64,000 nt of DNA from Sipunculus nudus (lineage: Eukaryota > Annelida > Sipuncula > Golfingiida > Sipunculidae), in contig CM049317.1 in assembly GCA_026874595.1 (NCBI GenBank), positions 68,262,118 to 68,326,117 of the forward strand, written 5' to 3'. A program made the translations under genes and the position numbers. Shown here one piece after another: positions 1 through 12,000 of this stretch (positions within the stretch are counted from its first letter, which is position 1; every line of letters begins with the position of its first letter). The notes under the pieces are model-generated. The model saw only the letters and a program-made list of their open reading frames with translations. It made no database searches and was not told the DNA's origin.

Positions 1-646
1 GTCAAAGGTCACGTGACATATAACGATAAACATAACACTCTGTAGAAGGCTAATGACACGATGCAGCAATGCTAAAAATATGTGACTTTTATATGTTTGA
101 TTTAATTAATACGTGTAATTTGGGCTTGTGAATGAAACTGTAGTTATTTTTATTTACGTCGGTGGGATTAATTCAATTGTTGTTTGTGGTTTGATTATGG
201 GCTTGACTTGAATAACCCTTACTTATATCAGGACACGTGCTGGCAATAAAACTCTACATCAAGGATTGTTCACTATAAACTTATGTGGAGAGGACAGGTC
301 CTCCAGTCAAATCGGGATTATTTGTTAGTTCAGGGTTTTAGGGTCTGGATATATATGAGGCCTCTGTAACTTCATGAATCTTGGGGAGGTCAGCAAAAAT
401 GTGACAGAATGCATGGCAAAACGTATTTTTCTTTTCAGAGTTTGATCTTTGTGTTTTTTCGGTGGATTTTAGAGACACAGAACAGGGAGGAAGGAAGAAG
501 AGGCAACGATGGATCGAAAGACAATTATAGACAGAAAGCTAGATAGATTGGCCGAGACAGAGAAACAGAAACCACATAGACAGAAATACACGCAGAGAGC
601 CAGATAAAAAGCGAAGACAGAGATAGAGTGGGGTGGGGGAGAGTGG

Positions 647-680
<34 letters not shown>

Positions 681-1326
681 AGAGAGAGAGAGAGAGAGGG
701 GCGGGGGGTACACAGACGGATTGACAGAAAGAAAATATTTTTAAATTTATATAAATTAATATAAATAAAATTTATATATAAAATCAGAAATGGAGTTTAT
801 CAATTTAATCTTAATTGTTAAATTAATCTTAAGTACTGAGAGGAAACGTATAAAATGTACATAAGTCATATCAGGTAAGGGGTTATTAAAATTATCGATA
901 CTTAAAAAGTCACGGTCTATTATTTGTTAAAGGGAACGTTGGTGGAGTGTTTCTAACACAAAGTCAAATATATAACATTCATGTACCGCACCATATGCAT
1001 TGGTTTTTTTTCTATATTTAAAAAAAAAGTAAAAAAAAAACCAGTTAAATTACGTATAATATCTTTCGGAGTGTCGTCAGAGAAAAGACTACTCGAAACC
1101 GAGTCGACATTGCGACCGAATGCTCGATTGCAAAATTTCTAAGTGAAGTCACACATGGAGATATATATATATATACGGCTAAAATTAACATATAACAGCT
1201 TATAATGGTCTCGGTTAGACGACTGTTAATACCTGATTTGCGGGTCGAGTACTCGATACTACGGCAACTTTTTAAAAAAGAAAATAAAAAAATATAGAAA
1301 ATTTATGTCACTACTACTACTAATAT

Positions 1327-1357
<31 letters not shown>

Positions 1358-1520
1358 AAGCTGATAATGCATGTAGAGGGATTCTATGACACTTCAGTGT
1401 GCAAGAATGCCTTATCTATATTTACATTTGTGAGAAGTGTATTATTAAGAGTACAGGCGCACTGAAAGTCATTCACCTGCTCTTTCTATAAAGTTTATGT
1501 GATTTATGGATTACTGGCGT
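1..1520. other. AT-rich intergenic DNA with simple repeats
   Basis: No gene seen. It contains A29 at 650-678 followed by (GA)n to about 698, and (AT)n tracts near 1163-1176 and 1322-1358. Bases 1-18 hold AGGTCA next to a CACGTG E-box; this may be chance. Confidence 0.6.
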
Positions 1521-1521
1521 G

Positions 1522-1625
<104 letters not shown>

Positions 1626-1636
1626 GGGTATGCCTG

Positions 1637-1990
1637 TTGAGAAAAGACCTTAAAACGCCTCTGAGGCGGAAATATAAGCTTGTTTATCTAAAAGCTGTTA
1701 GTAAACACAGCAATGTTGACAAAAAGAAAAAATGTTACCTAGTGTTGTTGGTTGCAAATACAAGGGAGTTGAAAGGTTTTTTGTTGAAAAACGCCGCTCG
1801 TCTGACTTACTGCCAGATGTCCTTGTTTAATATATTTGTGTGTTTTTATTAACCTCATACATGTTACATATACGTGGAAATATACAGAACCAACAGCCCG
1901 TGTGCTGTTGGATTGACGTTTTCTGCCCTATATTTTTATAAAGGGTTCAAGGACTCATCTTTCATTAAAGGTGCCCATTCACATACCTTT
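1637..1990 (+). repeat. Dispersed old repeat, copy A
   Basis: Shares ordered blocks with 2064-2412 and 6284-6600: CTTGTTTATC, GTAAACACA, TTGTTGACA, then CAGATGTCCTTGTT, then a CTGT/GTGCTGTTGGAT block and TTTTTATAAAGGGTTCAA. The open frame through it (71 codons) is not supported by the other copies and is not called a gene. Family unknown. Confidence 0.7.
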
Positions 1991-2063
1991 TGAAAACGAA
2001 TTTATATGATTCATGGCTTCCTTTGTGTATATATTTTTGATCTGATGGTAATTCTAGTTATGA

Positions 2064-2412
2064 AAAATCATTTTAACGCCTCCGTGAAAGATGTATGAAC
2101 TTGTTTATCAACAACATGTTTGTAAACACAAATTTGTTGACACACGGGAAAAACATGTAACCTAAGGCGGTAGGTTGCATATATGCGGAGGTAGAAAGGT
2201 CACTTGTTGCAAAATGCCATTTGCAAAACTCTTGCTCATCTGACTTGCCTCCAGATGCCCTTGTTGAATTTGTTTGATTAATTTGGCAGGCCCCCACATA
2301 TCATAAACACGTTGATATAAACAAAACAAGCATTCTGTGTGCAGTGATATCCATGTTTGCCGGCATAATTTTATAAAAGCTCAAAGGGATCACCTTTAGT
2401 TTATAAAGGTCA
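2064..2412 (+). repeat. Dispersed old repeat, copy B
   Basis: Same block order as copy A (CTTGTTTATCAACA, GTAAACACAAATTTGTTGAC, CCAGATGCCCTTGTT, TTTTATAAAAGCTCAAAGG). It lies about 75 bp after copy A in the same orientation, so the pair may be a decayed tandem duplication. Confidence 0.7.
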
Positions 2413-4820
2413 GATAGGTGATTGGGCTCCTCTAATAGATCCACATATCGGAATAGGCCCCTTTAATAACTACGGTACATAAATACTTAAATGTCTCACT
2501 ATTTAGCCTACCCGGGTACTCTCGGACTCAGGACTGGGTCAGAATTACTCCGACTTGAGTGCTCACTTCAGCACTACATTACACTGTTTCGGTCATTTTA
2601 TTGAGGTTCTAGTGTTTCTGAACAAGCAGCACGACATACATTTTGCGCCGCCAGAAGTAAGTCCAAAATCATACAACAGAGGTCGCTGATGAATGATAGC
2701 ACACTGAGTCAAAGGTCAACCGCAAATTGATGGGGCGCACTCTGGTGTCACGGACATGTGACCTCGAAGTCTCAGAAACGACTCAGATAGAAGACATTCG
2801 TATAACTAATGGACAATAACCCGTGTATAGCCCGCTCAGCTGAGTAATTGATGTGTGTGTCTGCATGCTTGCATATTAATATATAGGATTCAACATTAAC
2901 AAATGATGTAACAGCCAGAATAATTATATAAATATACAAGGCATGGCTTAAAATTGCAAATGCACTAACATTTGAAAGTTTGCATTTGAAAATTATCTCA
3001 TGCGCATTTGTACAATTAATTCTAAATGCCGAGCTATGGGAAACTCTGCATTTTCATTCAAACAGGACTGAAAATATTAATTTTCAAATGCATCTACATG
3101 TCCACAGTGCAATCTAGAAAAAATAATCCCAAATATATTTAATAAGAATCTTTAAATTTTTTTTCAATAAAATAATTCAAAATGAATGGTTCCAGCAGTT
3201 TTTTGGATTAAGTTTTCATGACTAACAATTCCTAAGAAGGAATAGATGGCGCTTGAACGCCCGACCGGAAGAAATTCGAACCCAAACTGTAAGAGCTTAT
3301 TTACCAAAGTTATTCATTACAATATTAGGGGTAAATAGAGGATTTTAGAAAAGGAGGGGGTCCCCGCCCTCTCATAGATAAACAAGGACATGTGTTAGTA
3401 GACTTTATGCATGCAGAAGTTCAGAGACTAAAATTGTGCGATGCCCAAAATCCGACCCTATTTTTGTGTTAAGCGTGCATTATTCTATTCCCTAGAGCTT
3501 CTATATAGGTCGAAATATGCGCCCCTGAATGTACGCACATGCCTTGGTATCGGGTAGAAACATTTAAGTGCAAAAGTATATGTAAGTGTATTTGCATTTG
3601 TACTTGTATTTGAAAATATTTATACCATAGCATTCAATTTATTTGCAACATGGATATTTACTTGCACGGAGGCCCTTTTCAACAAAACCCTGAACTATTT
3701 ATACGCACAAAAAAAAAATAAAAAAAATAGATAAATAAAAAAGAAGAATTCATCTGTGATTGGTTGCTCTCCTTGTTTCAATTTTGTTTTTCATTGTTAG
3801 TTGTTTTTTTATAAATAGTTTGTGAGTGAGAGTATAAAAGTCTTGCTTTCTCTTGTTACGGTCTGTTTTCTCAATAGAACACATAATTTTTTATCTGTTT
3901 TGAGGATATTTTTATCATCGAAAACATCTAGTTAAGGTCCAAGTATTGTCTTAAGTTCATATAGTGTTCTTTTTTTCAGAAATTGTCATATTTACCTTGT
4001 AACAAAAAATGACTTATTTACTATTTAGTCCATCGTTAAGTGAAAGTAACATTTTAACTGGCCTTTTAAACCCTACGTGTATGGGGTTTAAACGGAATCA
4101 AGTGTATACCCTGAGGAGCCAACAGATTCTTATGTCACTGATTTGAGCAATGACTCAAAACTGCATGACATCTAAGACTGTCATCTGCAGTTTCCATCTT
4201 TTGAGTTTGAGTATACACTGCTTATCTTGATATGCTGTGACCTGTTTATTAACACCTAATTAATGCAAGCCATGGTAGCCTGATGCCCTCATTACTAGCT
4301 GACACTTACAGACTCGACTTTTTGACGCATTTTTTATACATATTAAATGGTTAAGAGTAAAACCAGAGGGAGAAAACAATATCAGATCATTACACGGATT
4401 CATGTTGTAAAATTGCAGCTTGGAAAGCAGTCTATTATCCAGAATGATTAATCAAGCAAATGACAGTTAAGGTTTTATATTTATACACCTTAAAGAATTT
4501 TGGCTTTTTTGTAATTGGAGTGGGCCAAAATTGGATATTCAATTTTAAACCTTCGACCTTGGACCGTGATATAAATCAGAGCTATGGATACCAGCAGACA
4601 TTTTCATCATACCCCGAATAGCATAGAAAGACCTTGGAAGGGAGCAGGTCATATAGGTACAGGTCGGCATAGCGAGGGAACGGGACGATATCAATTTGTC
4701 TATGTCACCAACAGAAGTGACATCTGTCAAATGTCTCTGCAGGAAATACCGCATGTCATGAAGGTGCCAATTTATCAAGAGGAGCTAATACGTGCTTGTG
4801 TGCAATAAAAGTATAACTAG
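2413..4820. other. Intergenic, nothing recognised
   Basis: AT-rich sequence. The short open frames near 4545-4808 lie on both strands, overlap each other and show no domain. Low-complexity CATTTG-rich sequence lies at about 2940-3110. Confidence 0.5.
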
Positions 4821-4844
4821 AATTACTTAAATTAAGATGCAAGG

Positions 4845-5160
4845 GTATCTAACCCAAAAGAGTTACTGTGGCTCCCTTTATATTCACAGGGTTGAATTTT
4901 CACCTCTAACTGTTTCGCTGGGGCACCATTTTGGCTTACATACAATACAGTTTGCAACACGCAACATTTTTTTTTCCCATTATCATATGATGCATGTAGT
5001 AAAATTAAGATAAAACAAAAGGATGTCTAAACCAGAAAAAAAGGTGAATGGCTGCCTATTCACTGGGTTTAACTTTTCACTTTTTCTCCAGGGCTCCAGT
5101 TTCGCTATCACACGATACAGCAACACACAACATTTTTTTTTTTTAATCATATGGTTCATT
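4845..5160. repeat. Diverged tandem pair, about 170-bp units
   Basis: The segment from CTAACCCAAAAG to CAACACGCAACATTTTTTTT (4849-4975) is echoed by CTAAACCAGAAAAA to CAACACACAACATTTTTTTT (5025-5140), with the same order of GGGTTTAACTTTTCAC-like and ATACAGCAACACAC-like blocks. Confidence 0.6.
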
Positions 5161-5399
5161 GAATATGCTCCTAAAATCTTACCTATAAGAAGAGTTCTCA
5201 AGGGGGTATCAAACGAGTAAATTACCGACCTCATTTTTTTTGCACATAATATAAAGTATCTTATATTCATGTGTAACATCATAAGAATTTATATGTATTT
5301 AATAAATCATTTGCCTTTTGACTTTAGATGCTACAGGTATAGCTATATTACAAGATAAACCAGGTAGACATGTAAATGATAGTTCAGCTGTGTTGATTG

Positions 5400-5512
5400 G
5401 GCGTCCTAAAAGTTCACGTAGGTTTTATTTTCACTATATGCAAACATATTCACTTCCTCTTGTATAGTGAATTTGAAACCTTCACGAACTTAAGGCCAAC
5501 CATAGTATTTTC
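5400..5512 (-). mobile_element. GGTTGGC-type MITE fragment, copy 1
   Basis: On the minus strand it reads ATACTATGGTTGGCCTTAAG, then CGTGAAGGTTTCAAATTCAC, with an inverted partner AGGTTTTATTTTCAC. It shares its ends with copies near 21.0, 34.0, 40.4 and 44.7 kb. Confidence 0.55.
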
Positions 5513-6283
5513 ACCGTTTCTACTTTTTTGGGGGTAATTTTACCTGTTTTTGTAATTGTGATTATTTATGATTTGTGGGCATTTGAGAACTTTCGCAGTG
5601 CGCATTTAGGAAAAGTATTTCCGGTCTCAATAGTGACACCTGTCGGTGATCAGTAACACTGAATGCTCGGGTCCATATACTCGACACGTTTGGGGGACAC
5701 ACAAGGTACCCAAACATAACATTTTTAGCTGTCCTGGATTCCTGATCAGGTTGCTATATGTATTGCATGTCTACATCAACATATTTTTAAATATGTAAGA
5801 CGAATGTTGGTGAAATGGTGTGCAAGAATGAACTTTGTTCATTTCACATTAGTTCTAGTGTACACAACTAGATGACGCCACCCTACCTGTCAGTTGTTAA
5901 AACATCCACCACATAATTGCATGATTTCTTATCTGGCCTCCAGGGCAGAGAATCAATACAAAACACCAACTTGCGGCCAACAAATGCTGTGAGATGATTA
6001 TAGACACCAGATCTTTTTTATTCTATATAAAATATTATTAGGAATAAAATATATAAAGGGTATAAATCTCATTAATGTAAAATTTCCTCCACAGGTTTGA
6101 CCCACATATGGCGTCATATGCACCAGATCAACTACCCCCCCCCCCCCCCGTCTTAAATGAGTTTGTTTAGATATTTGACGACTATTAATTGAAGATTATC
6201 CCTAGACCTTCCATTAAATAGGTGAGAAAATACCGTTCACTGTATAAGGCTGTTCTGTTTGTTTATATTCATTTGTTTATAAC

Positions 6284-6600
6284 ATGTGGGGGCCGCCAAT
6301 ATTATCAATACCCAAGTACAACTCACGGCAAATCAGACAAACCAGAGTTTTGTGAAAGCGCTTTGCGTGATGCGCCAATGATTACAAAAGCCATGTAACT
6401 GAAGGGTGTTGGTTGCATATATAGCTAGTTGGTTCGTTTGACTTGCCACCAAGTGTCCTTGTTGAATGTTTATGGATTATTTTGCCCCCCCCATGTTATA
6501 AACATATGGAGATAAACAAAACGAACAACCTGCGTGCGGTGGGATCATCGTTTTTCTGGCCTATTTTTATGAAAGGTTCGAGTGATTTTCTAAAGTTAAC
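6284..6600 (+). repeat. Dispersed old repeat, copy C
   Basis: Third copy: GGTTGCATATATAG, TTGACTTGCCACCAAGTGTC, TTGTTGAATG, then ATAAACATATGGAGATAAAC and GAAAGGTTCGAG. Its left part is more decayed than in copies A and B. Confidence 0.6.
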
Positions 6601-8525
6601 AGACGTCGGACATCGTAATAAACCCCTTCATCATGTATGTTCTTGCATTTATATTCTCCAGGCTGAAGCTTCCTTGGCTCGTGGATAACTAATTAACTAA
6701 TTTCTGAGCGGACCAGTTCATATCGCAGGATGAGTGGGGAACATGATTATAACAAGCAGATTCAGTTATTGAATCCCTATGGTTAAGTGTCGGAGGGAAA
6801 CAGTCAACATGCCAAATCTGGGTATTACTTCCGCCAACTCTCAATAGATGTCGCTAAGAGGTGGCTCTGGCCGTGTCAAACGTGCTGGGTTCCAGACAAA
6901 CAGATGGACCCCTGGTTGATATGTATCCTTGAAATTACATAGATAAATCCTCTGTTTGGGGATTGGACCTACAGATAGAACCATGGGGGCTACTGCTAAA
7001 ACACTAGGCAATCTGATAAAACGATGTGCAGCCAGGTTTTTTTAGTAATACGCCATCTGTTGAGCAGTGCGAAAATTAATATATTTCAGCCTTTTCTGAG
7101 CTGTCATTTAGCTTGGCTTTGAAAAATGATTGCTTCGATATTTAAAAGTAAATGTTTAGTAGGATGTAAGACAGATTAAAAGCTCTGTATTTACATCCAA
7201 TGACTTGGATGTAGAATAAAGTAACTCTCTGGCATGGTACCAGTCTTCGAGTACCAGTTTTATGTCAATAGTACCAGTCTACAATTTACGGCGGTGACTA
7301 AAATCCGAAAGTCGAATGTCGCATGTCCACTCGGGTGCCTGATTGATGCAGTCGAGCTCGGATGCCATACTGTATACATTAGCAAACAGTCAGTAGAATC
7401 ATTACATTTATACACGTGTGTTATATACGTGTGTTTTCAGTGATATATGCACATAGATTTGTATGAACATACAAACGTGTATCCAAGTTAATATCACGCA
7501 AAATTATTATTTTTTTTTCATATTTTCAATGAATAAAATTGAGACTTCTATACATATTCTATGGCATCAAAGTCTGTGAGATTCTCAGGGCATTCTTATT
7601 GTTTAAACCTATACCAGATGCATATATTTTTATAATTTAAATATATTTATTCTATATGGTATTTGGTTAAAGAATAATTAGAATATAATATATTTCTCTA
7701 TTTATATTGCAGGAAATCGAGGACATGTAAAATTGTATAATTTATGGTTCTTAATTGTACACTGCATTTTCCCCCCTCTGCTATTATATTTCAAGAAATA
7801 AGCCTAACAATAAAGTGGAATTTTTTTTATAAAGTGCATGTGGGTAATATAATTATGAAGAAATTATATTAGAAAAAAAAATCTCATTAATATGTATTGT
7901 ATGATTTGCATTGTATATAAGTTGTAATATAAAGATAGTCATTATAAAAAAGGATTTAGAAAAATTAGATTTCTCCTAGGAAACAAGTAAGTACGATAAA
8001 AGTGCTTTGAACGTCATAATTTTATTTTATTGTAAATATCGAAAAATGTATAGTGTCCATTATTTTAAATTTAATACACATGTGAACATTTTTTTTATAT
8101 TCACTCATGGGTTCACATACCTGAATATGTTTTAATTCAGTTTGCTGGGATATAGAATGGCATCCGAATTGGACGTAGTGTCTTATCTTTTAATACAAAC
8201 AGGAAGGTTATCACTTGAAATGAAACACAATGCGCGCCTAATAATTATTTGATATAAACTGACCAACAGAATGGTCTGCACACGAGTGAATGATTATGAG
8301 CATCTTAAACGCATTTGTAGGCCAACAATTAAGGCACAGCCATTTGTATAATTTTCATGTTCCTTACTCTAATATTGATGCACATACAATTGCATTTTTT
8401 CTCCTAGAACTGATAAAGATGGGTATAATCAGCCAGCGTAATAGTTGCATCAATCATTGATGCCTTTAAGAAAATGCTATTGAAGCAGCCGGAATGTGTC
8501 GGAGACGAGAGGACTTTTTATTTTC

Positions 8526-8556
<31 letters not shown>

Positions 8557-8800
8557 CTAACTTTATTTCCTAACTAAACCTTTATCTTAAATGCCAACTA
8601 ATAGAGCACTGGCAAACTTCTACTAGTCCTAAATCAATATATACTAACTGTATGTATCTATAAAAAAAATCAAGTAATCATCTATTGAGATGTTGGCCAT
8701 TCAGCCTTTAATTCAATATAGCCTGGACGTCCGGGTTGGTATCTAACCTGGCATGAAACATCCGATTTCCGACGTTCGGGCTTTAGTGTGTACACCATTC
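6601..8800. other. Intergenic region upstream of CRPPA
   Basis: No gene recognised. A (TTTA)n microsatellite lies at about 8528-8566. The last few hundred bases should contain the CRPPA promoter, but I see no clear TATA or initiator element that I would place. Confidence 0.4.
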
Positions 8801-8807
8801 AACCAAA

Positions 8808-8858
8808 ATGGCTGCGCCCTGTGGTTTGACAGATCGTAAACTCTCTGGTCGTTTTTGA
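8808..8858 (+). promoter_or_regulatory. Short upstream ORF before CRPPA start
   Basis: ATG in the context CAAAATGG opens a 16-codon reading frame (begins MAAPCGLTDR) in the same frame as CRPPA. It ends at TGA 8856-8858, one codon before the CRPPA ATG. If it lies in the 5' UTR it could limit initiation at the main start. The transcription start is unknown, so its presence in the mRNA is an inference. Confidence 0.35.
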
Positions 8859-8861
8859 CGG

Positions 8862-9004
8862 ATGGTGAGCGCAATGGATTTCAGGGTAAGCGTAGTGCTA
8901 CCAGCCGGTGGAACTGGGGAGCGCACAGGCCTGTCGACACCAAAACAGTTCTGTATTGTTCAAGGACGACCTCTAGTTGCATACACCATCGAAACATTTT
9001 CTAG
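8862..9004 (+). CDS. CRPPA: CRPPA coding exon 1
   Basis: Encodes residues 1-47 and two bases of codon 48, including the glycine-rich CTP-binding loop LPAGGTGER and the PKQF motif. The donor is AG|GTGAGC at 9005. It ends in phase 2; the AG is completed by the first G of exon 2 to give Arg48. Confidence 0.93.
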
Positions 9005-12000
9005 GTGAGCGATAAAAAGGGAATGTGTTTTTTCAATCTTTCACTTGGTTATATTCAGGTTGACACAAAGTAAATTCACCCCGGGGAGCGAGTATAGAAT
9101 CCGGCCTACATGGACGAGGTTATGGGTGTATACGGACGGAGGTTATAATGTTAAGGATCCATTTAATGGAAAAGTGAGAGGCATGTCGATGTCATATCAT
9201 CAGGTTGCTGCAGTCTTGCATATATATAGTAAACAATACAAGCGCTGCAGCCTCTGGCGGGGAGAGTCTATACTATCTAAGTTTGTACGGATCCGTACAG
9301 ACCCTCAGACATGTATATGCCTTGTGAAGCGTGAGGACACCAAACAAACCCCACATATTATAATTGTTACAGATGCTTAGACTCCGTTGGGACCAAAACT
9401 TTTGCTGAATGATCAGCATTAATAAAGTATGGGCACTTACTCTGGATGAAGTCAGATATTGCTTCATCTCCGTCTGGCTGATGGCGCTTTCCGGTTGGAA
9501 CAACCAATAGGAAATTAGCATCATTGACAACACGCGATGTATGATGGTAAGGATGCTTATGAAAATATGGTCTATCCTAGTGCACGGCACTAGCATTCCT
9601 GGGAAAAGCCCCCCTGAATTCATCTTTTGCATAGATTGCCCACCTAATTTGCATGGGATTCCTTTTCCGGCCGTGTCGAAGTTGGCATGCAACAACTGAA
9701 CCCCGGCAGTTCAAAGGATAAAAAACATTGGTACATCTTTACAGTCAGTACCTACCGGTCAGGGCTCGGCCCCGAGTGTAGAAATGAGTAAAGAAGTAAT
9801 AGTTATACAACCAAATAGCCCTATATTGCCTATTATAGGTTTAGATATACATAATAGGATTCATTTTACAAATATATTTCCTCTGGAGTACATATTAAAT
9901 ACCGCTAGTAGCATGTTGTTGATATCCAAATCCAGACGGGCAGCCATGATTTATTTTAAACAGATAATTACGGTATGGTAAACAATCTCCGTTCAGACTA
10001 CCATAAAGTATACCGGTCTGACCATGGGGGGGGGGTTTGGGGGGTCTCCCCCCACATTAAAAGCAGTTAATAATGTTTCTTTTTTGTTGTAGGAAATCTA
10101 AGGGGGGTATGGGGGGTTTCCCCCCATCTTTTAAGTAGTTAATAATATTTCTCAATAAATATTTTCATGATATTTACAACCATCGTTAGGTGGCGCTATT
10201 TATTACTCCACACCCAGATTTAAAAGCCCTCTTTTTCCTGTGACCTTCACATTGTCTTGCATGGTGTAATGGCATTAGTGTTCGAGTACTGAGCCGTGCT
10301 GCACAGGATCGATTCCAGCGAGGACCAACTTCTGCTCTTTCATGTGATATTCATGATTTATAATGTATACATGTACATACACATTTCTGAATAATAATAA
10401 AATGTCTTTCATCAACAGATAATGCCGCGGTAGGAAATAGAAGAGAAGACAATAGTGGTAGCAATATTTTATTCAGCTGTCCCAAATGTAGGTACTGATT
10501 GTAAATTCGCTCCAAAACATTTACCGGCGCACATAAAGGTGATATATCGATTTAATTTGATACATAAAAAAGTTTATTTCTATTTATTAAATACAAGATT
10601 GTTTCTCTATCGCACAACAAGCAGTGATAATTCATGTAACAGGTCCCTCCATGTACGGCAGGGTGAACTCTCACCGCTAGACGGTCGGACTCCATATCAC
10701 AGATAAATGGAGTCTGTACGTGGCGGACTAATCATCAGGCATGTCATGGCTTATGTTGATTAACTTCATTAAATGCAGCTAGACCCAGTTGTGGCTCTGT
10801 TGTAGACACAGAGCCACAGGTCCCAGCCTTCCTTTATCTAGCGGATGGGAATAGGCTACACCTGATGTTGGGTGCCTATTAGACAGAGTGTCCGTCTCTA
10901 TAATACAGAGACGGAGAGCACTGCATGCATTCTTGTGGTGCCCTGTCTGATATTACTAAATTTCCGTCCTTTGGTCAAATTACCAAGCATAATCTAGCTA
11001 ACATACCCTTAACTATGAGTCCTTACTTGTTTTCTTGCTCAAATAAGAAAATGAAACATATAATCCAGGTGCAAAGTTAAGAAGCGATGCTCGCAGGTTT
11101 CTAACCAAACATGACATGTTGCTTTAGGGTCAAGGACACAGGGAGAAGCCAGTTTTCAGAGTCCTTCCTCTGAATGGCTGTTTGGTTTCAGGCTCATTTA
11201 TCATGGAAATCCAACTTAATTCCAAACATAAGATTTACTGCCTGGTCCCTAAAATAGTGCCATCTAGTGAATAAAACAGAAAGTGCAAGCAAAACAATGG
11301 TTCCAAGTGGGGCTAGTAGCCATCTGCAAATTTTCTCGTTTTCACTTATTAGAAATGGTTCACACACCCAGTAAAGACCCACGTTTGTTTATTTTAAGCT
11401 TATTATCTGATTTATCTAAATATCTGTGTCCTCGCTCGTACACCAATATTTTTAATAGAGTGCTCGTATGCCTCACTGGGAGGCTTACTAAGTAGGCTAG
11501 GTGCCTATATCACAGTGCCCCGTGTGCTGATTGTTTCAAGAGGCTTTGTACATGCATGTGTTACATCATCACTGGTGCATGGTGTGAGTGTCCTGCAACT
11601 CGGCCACTCCATACACACGGACCATTGGCCATAGGCAGGGTTGTTAATAAGGTAACACACTTGATTGGTTCAGCTGGCCAGGCGCATGTATCACATTTCA
11701 GCTGGGTGCGCCATAGCCACCAAGGGTGACTATAAAATGTTAGATATATCTGAGAGTACATTTTATAGTCACCACCCCATGTATGCACTTGGCTGGGATT
11801 CTAACCTCTGTATGATCTGTGGCAGAAAACCCCTCAGTAATTTGAGTATCTAATTGTTTTAAGACAAAATTCTGTTATGATTAGCTAATTGCATAAATTC
11901 CCTGCTTAATTAAGTTCGAAACTCCTATAAAACGGGACCAGTACACAAAACATTGTCGCCACTACATAAACATTCTAACTGCTTCTGTCATGGCAGTTAT

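Noticed and set aside
3240-3310. Possible tRNA or SINE on minus strand (GTTTGGGTTCGAATTTC B-box-like)
   Set aside because: The B box is decayed, no A box lies at the right distance, and there is no second copy.
4545-4808. Overlapping frames on both strands near 4.6 kb
   Set aside because: Mutually overlapping antisense frames with no domain or second copy.
9273-9695. 140-codon open frame, minus strand, in CRPPA intron 1
   Set aside because: Longest open frame in the window, but it has no domain, no splice-consistent partner and overlaps another unrelated frame (9045-9380, plus). Judged chance.
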